This document shows, piece by piece, positions 5,474-6,611 of a stretch of DNA of 6,611 nucleotides. The DNA lies in assembly GCA_964449305.1 (NCBI GenBank), contig CAYUYM010000188.1, forward strand, positions 1 through 6,611, written 5' to 3'. The stretch is from CAYUYM01 sp964449305 (GTDB lineage: Bacteria; Bacteroidota; Ignavibacteria; SZUA-365; CAYQST01). The position numbers and the translations under genes are program-made. The number at the start of each line of letters is the position of its first letter. Within the stretch, counting starts at the first letter, position 1. The notes below the pieces were generated by a model. The model was given only the letters and a program-made list of their open reading frames with translations, did not search any database and was not told where the DNA came from.

Positions 5474-6611
5474 TTACTTCAGATTCTTGAACGCCTGATC
5501 CAGAAGGGTGTCGTTCGTCTTCACGCCATACTTCGCCTTCAGGCGCGACACCCATTCGTTCTTGATGCGCTTCGATTCGAAATCCTGGAACTTGGACGAT
5601 GCCTCGGATTTGGCCTCGTCGAAGGTCTTGACGCGCGCGCCCTCCTTCTCTGTCACCTTGATGATGGAGATGCCATACTGGAACTTCATCGGGCCCTCGA
5701 CCTGACCCACCTGCAGCGTCCAGGCCTTCTTCGTCAGATCGTTCGTCTCCTTCGCCTGCAGGCCCCAGTCACCCTTCTTCTCCTTGTAGCCGCTGCGCTG
5801 GGTGTACTCCTCGGCGAGGCGGGCGAAGTCGATGCCCAGGCGGAGGCTGTCCATGACCACGCCGGCGATGCTGTCGTTTGTCACGAAGATCTCCGTGAAG
5901 CGGACGCGATCGGCCCACGAGTAGTCATCCTTGTGCTGCTCCCAGAAGGCTCTGAGGGCGTCGTCCTTCACCTCCACCTTGTCCCACACCTCCTCCTGCT
6001 CGGCGCGGAAGAGGAGCACGCCCTCCTGGTACTCGGTCATGAGCGCGCCGAATTCAGGGTACCGCGTTTCGAGGTCGGCGGTCTCGTCCTGCCACACCTC
6101 CTTTTCCGCGAGGATGCCCGCCATGGTGGCGAGGGATGCGCGCGTGAGCGGCTTCGAGGAGAAGTCGCGGTTGCGAAGGATGGTCTTCACGGCATCGTCC
6201 ACCGTCACGGTGCGGTTCTTCAACTGGATGAAGGGGAGGGCGAGCACCGATGCGGGGATCTTCGTCTGCCAGCCGTTCACGGACGTGGTGGATGTGGTGT
6301 CGAGCACGGAGGCGAGCTGTTCGATGGTCGCCTCGATGGTTTTCACGTCGTGCTTCTTCATGATGGACGCGGTGAAGGCCTTCTTGTCCTCGTCAAGCGC
6401 GTACTTGCGATAGATGTCCTTCATGTCGTTCTTCGATTCCTCGAAGGATGCGGGAGGTCGGTCGGCGGTCACCTTGATGATGTGATACCCGAAGCCGGTG
6501 CGGACGGGATGCATGGTGTATTCCCCGGGCTTGAGGGTGAAGGCCACCTCCTCGAATTCGGGCACATAACGGCGCCGTCGGGAGAAGCCCAGGTCGCCGC
6601 CCTTGCCGCCG
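5474..6611 (-). CDS. Multi-domain parvulin-type peptidyl-prolyl isomerase (partial, C-terminal 378 residues)
   Basis: The frame is open to the right window edge, so the N-terminus is missing; an internal GTG at 6565 falls inside a parvulin domain and is not the true start. The visible part begins within a parvulin domain (GGKGGDLGF, then PEFEEVAFTLKPGE and FGYHIIKV, visible residues 1-48). A helical linker of about 180 residues follows, then a second parvulin-like domain (about 232-320: WADRVRFTEIFV, GIDFARLAEEYT, KKGDWGLQ, YGISIIKV) lacking the catalytic-type His. A charged helical tail ends the protein. The same order is found in the lipoprotein gene downstream, whose equivalent GG pair is at residues 293-294. 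If the lengths match, about 290 residues lie outside the window, probably with a signal sequence and one further parvulin domain (inference). Lysine is abundant (38 Lys, 22 Arg), unlike the paralogue. It ends in TAA, 7 bp before the lipoprotein gene, so one transcript is likely. Its role is presumably folding of exported proteins. Confidence 0.88.
   Translation of the reverse strand, partial: GGKGGDLGFSRRRRYVPEFEEVAFTLKPGEYTMHPVRTGFGYHIIKVTADRPPASFEESKNDMKDIYRKYALDEDKKAFTASIMKKHDVKTIEATIEQLASVLDTTSTTSVNGWQTKIPASVLALPFIQLKNRTVTVDDAVKTILRNRDFSSKPLTRASLATMAGILAEKEVWQDETADLETRYPEFGALMTEYQEGVLLFRAEQEEVWDKVEVKDDALRAFWEQHKDDYSWADRVRFTEIFVTNDSIAGVVMDSLRLGIDFARLAEEYTQRSGYKEKKGDWGLQAKETNDLTKKAWTLQVGQVEGPMKFQYGISIIKVTEKEGARVKTFDEAKSEASSKFQDFESKRIKNEWVSRLKAKYGVKTNDTLLDQAFKNLK

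Noticed and set aside
5474..6565. Treating the GTG at 6565 as the start of the right-hand PPIase.
   Set aside because: The frame continues open to 6611, and the upstream codons encode GGKGGDLGF, the core parvulin motif. The gene is therefore truncated by the window edge and the GTG is an internal valine.

Overview
The window is a GC-rich (roughly 60-65% by eye), fully protein-coding stretch whose five genes all lie on the minus strand, so transcription runs from right to left. I see no tRNA, rRNA, CRISPR array, insertion sequence or phage gene. No gene identifies the species. Tandem multi-parvulin PPIase genes leading into a surA gene, the absence of Shine-Dalgarno motifs at all four visible starts, and the SurA C-terminal tail together suggest a GC-rich member of the Bacteroidota/Chlorobiota/Ignavibacteria (FCB) group. 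This is an inference, not a proof.

Layout in transcription order: (1) 6611-5474, the C-terminal 378 residues of a large parvulin-type peptidyl-prolyl isomerase, running off the right edge. (2) After only 7 bp, 5466-3463, a 667-residue lipoprotein with three parvulin-like domains that is a diverged paralogue of gene 1. (3) A 224-bp gap (3462-3239), the only sizeable non-coding stretch, with three inverted repeats, an AT-richer patch with a weak promoter-like box, and a doubtful 40-codon ORF touching the next start. (4) 3238-1955, a SurA-type periplasmic chaperone/PPIase with a signal peptide, an N-terminal chaperone region and two parvulin domains. (5) 24 bp later, 1930-662, a complete 422-residue M16 (pitrilysin/processing-peptidase family) zinc peptidase. 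(6) Overlapping it by 4 bp (ATGA), 665-1, the first 221 residues of a second M16 peptidase, a close tandem paralogue that runs off the left edge.

Functional reading: genes 1, 2 and 4 look like an envelope folding set, with secreted foldases or chaperones for outer-membrane and periplasmic proteins. The two M16 peptidases lack visible signal peptides, so they probably act in the cytoplasm or leave by an unrecognised route, and their link to the foldases rests on operon context only. The gap before surA may divide the cluster into two transcription units or hold a processing or attenuation point.

This is mostly recognisable housekeeping biology. The points most worth a second look are the M16 pair in which both members keep the zinc motif, the structured surA leader, the complementary degeneration of the two SurA parvulin domains, and the opposite lysine/arginine usage of the two large PPIase paralogues.
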